Source: Staphylococcus canis
GTDB taxonomy: Bacteria; Bacillota; Bacilli; Staphylococcales; Staphylococcaceae
Assembly (NCBI RefSeq): GCF_016238445.1
Contig: NZ_JABANU010000006.1
Location: 36,144-100,143 of the forward strand
Direction: 5' to 3'
DNA: 64,000 bases
Below the pieces are notes generated by a model that searched no databases, was not told the origin of the DNA, and worked only from the letters and a program-made list of their open reading frames with translations. Position 1 is the stretch's first letter, and the number at the start of each line of letters is the position of its first letter. This document shows, in pieces, positions 60,827 to 64,000 of this stretch. A program made the position numbers and the translations under genes.

Positions 60827-62326
60827 ATGAAAGCTGGAAAAGTAGGCACAGTATTTTGGATTTCTCTTTTTTTATGTGCTGTTTTTGTATTGTTAGGGGC
60901 GATTTTTCCAAAAGAAATGGAGATGGCGACACAAAATGTGACGGCATGGATTTCTAAATACTGGAGTTGGTATTATCTTTTATTAGTTTTAGCATTATTT
61001 TTAGTGTGTATTTATTTATTGTTTTCAAGATATGGCAACATTACGTTAGGAAAAGAAGGGGAAGCGCCTGAATTCTCACTCAAGTCTTGGTTTGCGATGT
61101 TATTCAGTGCAGGTATGGGGATTGGTTTAGTATTTTGGACAACAGCAGAACCTATTTCACATGCATTTACGGCCACACCTTTACATAAAGCAGGTACACA
61201 ACAAGCAATTAATGATAGTTTTCAGTTTGCCTTTTTTCATTGGGGCATACATGCATGGTCTGTGTATGGGATTGTCGCACTTGTTTTTGCATATTTTAAC
61301 TATCATAAAGGCTATCCAGGTCTTGTGAGTGCGACTTTAACGCCTTTATTTGGTTATAAAACTATGGCGGGTCCGTTTGGGTACGTGTTAGATATATTAG
61401 CAATTATTGCGACAGTGACAGGAGTGGCTGCAACATTAGGATTTGGTGCACTTCAAATTGGTGAAGGTTTGAATTTCTTATTTAGTATCCCATCGAATTT
61501 TACGATACATGTCACTATTATTATTATCGCTACTATTTTATTTACATGGTCTACATGGTCTGGGATTAGTAAAGGGATTAAAATTTTAAGTAACATTAAT
61601 ATGGCAATTGCATTTGTCGTATTAATTGCAGTATTTATTGTTGGGCCTACCTTGTACATTTTGAATACATTTACTAACGGACTGGGTAATTATATTGCAA
61701 ACTTTTTTGATATGAGTTTACGTATGCCAATCGATCAACCAGATAAGTTTGAATGGATGCGCAATTGGACAATCTTTTACTGGGCATGGTGGATTTCTTG
61801 GGCGCCATTTGTTGGTATTTTTATCGCACGTGTTTCAAGAGGACGAACGATTAAAGAATTTATCGTAGGTGTATTATTTGTCCCAGCGCTGGTATGTTTC
61901 ATCTTCTTCGCAGTATTTGGGGCATCAGCTGTGTATCTACAAGTGAATGGTATTGCGGATATCGCAAAAGAAGCTACTGAAACCGCAACATTTGCGACGC
62001 TTGCTCATTTTCCATTAGGTTATGTAATTAGTATTTTAACGTTAATCGTTGTGATGATTTTCTTTGTAACTTCTGCAGACTCTGCGACATACGTATTAGG
62101 AATGTTAAGTACTAATGGAGACAACTTCCCAAATAGTATGGTTAAGGTGAGTTGGGGCATTATGCTTGCGTTATTTGCGCTTATTATGTTGCTTACAGGT
62201 GGTACACAAGCCATTCAAAATTTATTAATTATCGCAGCGTTACCATTTTCCTTTGTGATTATTTTAATGGTTTGGTCGTTATTTAAGGCGCTTGTGAAAG
62301 AACGGCCGAGATTAACTAAGAAATAG
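60827..62326 (+). CDS. BCCT family betaine/carnitine/choline transporter
   Basis: This 499-residue protein has twelve membrane helices and the BCCT signature: MLFSAGMGIGLVFWTTAEPISH, GIHAWSVYGIVALVFAY and the core WTIFYWAWWISWAPFVGIFIAR, whose tryptophans form the quaternary-ammonium site. It should import glycine betaine or choline as an osmoprotectant. It occupies the place of the second OpuD-type transporter in S. aureus. ACTGAGGTG precedes the ATG. Confidence 0.92.
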   Translation: MKAGKVGTVFWISLFLCAVFVLLGAIFPKEMEMATQNVTAWISKYWSWYYLLLVLALFLVCIYLLFSRYGNITLGKEGEAPEFSLKSWFAMLFSAGMGIGLVFWTTAEPISHAFTATPLHKAGTQQAINDSFQFAFFHWGIHAWSVYGIVALVFAYFNYHKGYPGLVSATLTPLFGYKTMAGPFGYVLDILAIIATVTGVAATLGFGALQIGEGLNFLFSIPSNFTIHVTIIIIATILFTWSTWSGISKGIKILSNINMAIAFVVLIAVFIVGPTLYILNTFTNGLGNYIANFFDMSLRMPIDQPDKFEWMRNWTIFYWAWWISWAPFVGIFIARVSRGRTIKEFIVGVLFVPALVCFIFFAVFGASAVYLQVNGIADIAKEATETATFATLAHFPLGYVISILTLIVVMIFFVTSADSATYVLGMLSTNGDNFPNSMVKVSWGIMLALFALIMLLTGGTQAIQNLLIIAALPFSFVIILMVWSLFKALVKERPRLTKK

Positions 62327-62447
62327 CATATATAGCGTGATATTACGGTGATTTCAATAATTAAGTAAATTTTTTATATCAATGTTTCAATCAAAATTAA
62401 TAGGGTACTTTATGAGTATAAAGAATGAATGTGAGGTGACAGGAGAA

Positions 62448-62993
62448 ATGAATAGACTTAAAAACTTTATTTTAGGTTTATTAATTGTAGTTATTGTCGG
62501 CTTCTTGCTATTTATGTACATAGACTACAAACCTATTACACAGTATCAAAACTATTTCTATCAATTTAACTGGTTCTTACCGTTATTAATTGGTTTATCA
62601 GCATTATTAATTTTAATTGGTTTAATTTTATTCTTTAGTACATTTAAACCAACACACCGTAAACCTGGCCTATATAAAACGTATAGTGATGGTCATATTT
62701 ACGTTTCTCGTAAATCGATTGAAAATACGGTTTATGACACGATTAAAAAGTACGACGATATTCGTCAACCTAATGTTGTTTCAAAATTATACAATAAGAA
62801 GAACAACAGTTATATCGACATTAAGGCGGATTACTTAGTGCCTTCTAGTGCAGTAAGTATTCAATCTTTAAACGAACGTGTGCGTGAAGATATTAAAGAA
62901 AATGTTGAACGTTTTTCTGAATTACCCGTTCGCAAACTTGAAATTAACGTGCGTGAACAACGTAAAAATCCAAATGCGCCACGTGTTGTGTAA
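62448..62993 (+). CDS. amaP: Alkaline shock response membrane anchor protein AmaP
   Basis: AmaP holds Asp23 at the cell membrane. The 181-residue protein has two membrane segments near the N-terminus (FILGLLIVVIVGFLLFMYI and WFLPLLIGLSALLILIGLIL) and a cytoplasmic domain. The ATG at 62448 (MNRLKNFILG) follows AGGAGA; a longer frame from 62382 has weaker support. It begins the amaP-DUF2273-asp23 operon, a sigma-B-dependent unit in S. aureus. Confidence 0.9.
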   Translation: MNRLKNFILGLLIVVIVGFLLFMYIDYKPITQYQNYFYQFNWFLPLLIGLSALLILIGLILFFSTFKPTHRKPGLYKTYSDGHIYVSRKSIENTVYDTIKKYDDIRQPNVVSKLYNKKNNSYIDIKADYLVPSSAVSIQSLNERVREDIKENVERFSELPVRKLEINVREQRKNPNAPRVV

Positions 62994-63005
62994 AGGAGGG
63001 ATTCC

Positions 63006-63248
63006 ATGGCTAATCAAGATCAAAATCAAGAGCAACAAAATTCAAACGATCAACTTGTAGCAATGTTGAATAATTATAAATGGCGTATTCTTGGTTTCTT
63101 ACTTTTCTTAATCATTGCGATACTATTTTTAACGCTTGGATTCTGGAAAACAGTTTTAGTCATTGTTTTATGTTTAATCGGAATCGGTGTAGGGTATATT
63201 AAAGACCGTACACAAGATTTTATGAATTTACTCAATCGGTTAAGCTAA
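63006..63248 (+). CDS. DUF2273 family small membrane protein
   Basis: This 80-residue protein has a polar Gln/Asn-rich N-terminus, two adjacent hydrophobic segments (WRILGFLLFLIIAILFLTLGF is split by a turn, then TVLVIVLCLIGIGVGYI) and the C-terminal DRTQDFMNLLNRL. The family always lies beside Asp23/Gls24 proteins. AAAGGAGGG precedes the ATG, 12 bases after amaP. Confidence 0.85.
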   Translation: MANQDQNQEQQNSNDQLVAMLNNYKWRILGFLLFLIIAILFLTLGFWKTVLVIVLCLIGIGVGYIKDRTQDFMNLLNRLS

Positions 63249-63318
63249 TTTAATTGCCGATTAACTATTTCACTTTTAGCTTTATCAAACTAAATTTAAT
63301 TAAAAGGAGTTTTGAACT

Positions 63319-63813
63319 ATGGCAACTCAAAATAATCAAAGTGCAAAAGAAGCATATAATAACCAAACAGGTGTAAATGAAAGAGAACGCGAAGAACGTC
63401 GTGACAATCAAGAACCTCAATTCAAAAATAGCTTAACTTTCTCTGATGAAGTTGTAGAAAAAATCGCTGGTATTGCAGCACGTGAAGTTAAAGGTATTTT
63501 AGATATGAAAGGCGGATTTGTAGACAGCATCAGTGGTTCATTCTCAAGCAATAATAATGTTACTCAAGGTGTAAGCGCTGAAGTTGGCGAAAAACAAGCT
63601 GCAATTGACTTAAAAGTTATCTTAGAATATGGTGAATCTGCACCAAAAATCTTCCGTAAAGTTACTGACTTAGTTAAAGAACAAGTAAGACACATCACTG
63701 GTTTAGAAGTTGTAGAAGTGAACATGCAAGTTGACGACGTGATGACACGTAAAGAATGGCAACAAAAAAATGAAAAAAATAGAGACAACAACGAACACAA
63801 AGGTTTACAATAA
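63319..63813 (+). CDS. asp23: Asp23/Gls24 family envelope stress response protein
   Basis: Asp23 is an abundant membrane-associated stress protein and the standard marker of sigma-B activity in S. aureus. The 164-residue protein has the DUF322 core ([23 protein letters not shown], split, and [23 protein letters not shown]). AAAAGGAG precedes the ATG. A strong terminator follows, and a group II intron starts right after it. Confidence 0.94.
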   Translation: MATQNNQSAKEAYNNQTGVNEREREERRDNQEPQFKNSLTFSDEVVEKIAGIAAREVKGILDMKGGFVDSISGSFSSNNNVTQGVSAEVGEKQAAIDLKVILEYGESAPKIFRKVTDLVKEQVRHITGLEVVEVNMQVDDVMTRKEWQQKNEKNRDNNEHKGLQ

Positions 63814-63837
63814 TATACATCTTTAAAAAGATGAGAG

Positions 63838-63872
63838 AAACTGTCGATAGTACATGCTATCGGCAGTTTTTT
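63838..63872 (+). terminator. Terminator after asp23
   Basis: AACTGTCGATAG pairs with CTATCGGCAGTT (one G-T pair) around a six-base loop, followed by TTTTTT. The group II intron begins four bases later. Confidence 0.9.
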
Positions 63873-63875
63873 AGT

Positions 63876-64000
63876 GTGCGCTCGGCATGATTAACAACTT
63901 GATGGTGAAAGTCCATTACAGGCTTGGCAGTAGGAACTGTTAGTGAAAGACAAGGGTGTCCATCGTGAGGTGGAATCTGAAGGAAGTCGGACGCAAACAC
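63876..64000 (+). mobile_element. Group II intron, 5' end only
   Basis: The sequence starts GTGCGCTCGGCATG and contains GGTGAAAGTCC, GGCAGTAGGAACTG, AAGACAAGGGTGTCC and GAGGTGGAATCTGAAGG, which I recognise as the domain I start of bacterial group II introns. The reverse transcriptase gene and domains V and VI would lie beyond the window. The intron begins right after the asp23 terminator T tract, a site type favoured by class C introns; the class cannot be settled from this fragment. Confidence 0.8.

Overview
The window is low-GC Gram-positive DNA from a staphylococcus. Gene content and order (moa/moe cluster, fmhB, topB, the S10-spc-alpha ribosomal block, ecfA1A2T-truA-rplM-rpsI, lac operon, amaP-asp23) follow the Staphylococcus chromosome as I remember it from S. 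aureus. The 1336-residue Cas9 and the wall-anchored nuclease suggest a non-aureus, possibly animal-associated species such as the S. intermedius/hyicus groups; the species is inference only.

Layout. 1-5363: molybdenum cofactor genes (moeB end, moaB, moaC on the opposite strand, moeA-mobB-moaE-moaD-mobA-moaA). 5446-9422: a sortase-anchored nuclease, a MarR regulator, a VOC protein and a small membrane protein. 9510-21271: fmhB, an RND exporter, an aminotransferase, small proteins, a GNAT, topB and a purine permease. 21488-40277: promoter, leader and 29 ribosomal or associated genes from rpsJ to rplQ, then the ECF energizing module, truA and rplM-rpsI. 40394-43911: a lactate-dehydrogenase-like enzyme, a YjiH-type transporter and an IclR regulator behind a Rex-like operator. 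44143-50738: lacR and lacABDFEG, with no lacC. 50886-57790: a complete type II-A CRISPR-Cas locus (antisense tracrRNA, cas9-cas1-cas2-csn2, leader, array). 57836-63813: flavin enzymes, a quinone-oxidoreductase-like protein, a BCCT transporter and the amaP-asp23 envelope stress genes. From 63876: the 5' end of a group II intron just after the asp23 terminator.

How the parts work together. Cas9 carries all expected RuvC and HNH residues, the tracrRNA pairs with the array repeat in the SpCas9 style, and the leader ends in ATTTGAG against the first repeat, so the locus looks functional. Its most unusual feature is a stretch in the leader (about 57197-57300) that resembles the whole tracrRNA gene, from promoter through anti-repeat to nexus, pointing into the array. 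It may be a decayed tracrRNA duplicate whose promoter region now serves the array, or a second regulatory RNA.

Other points of interest are the lac operon without tagatose-6-phosphate kinase, with a 124-bp inverted-repeat-bounded element at the lacC position, and the LDH-like enzyme with altered substrate-specificity residues (Glu80 and Asn228 where lactate dehydrogenases have Gln and Thr) encoded with its own transporter and regulator.
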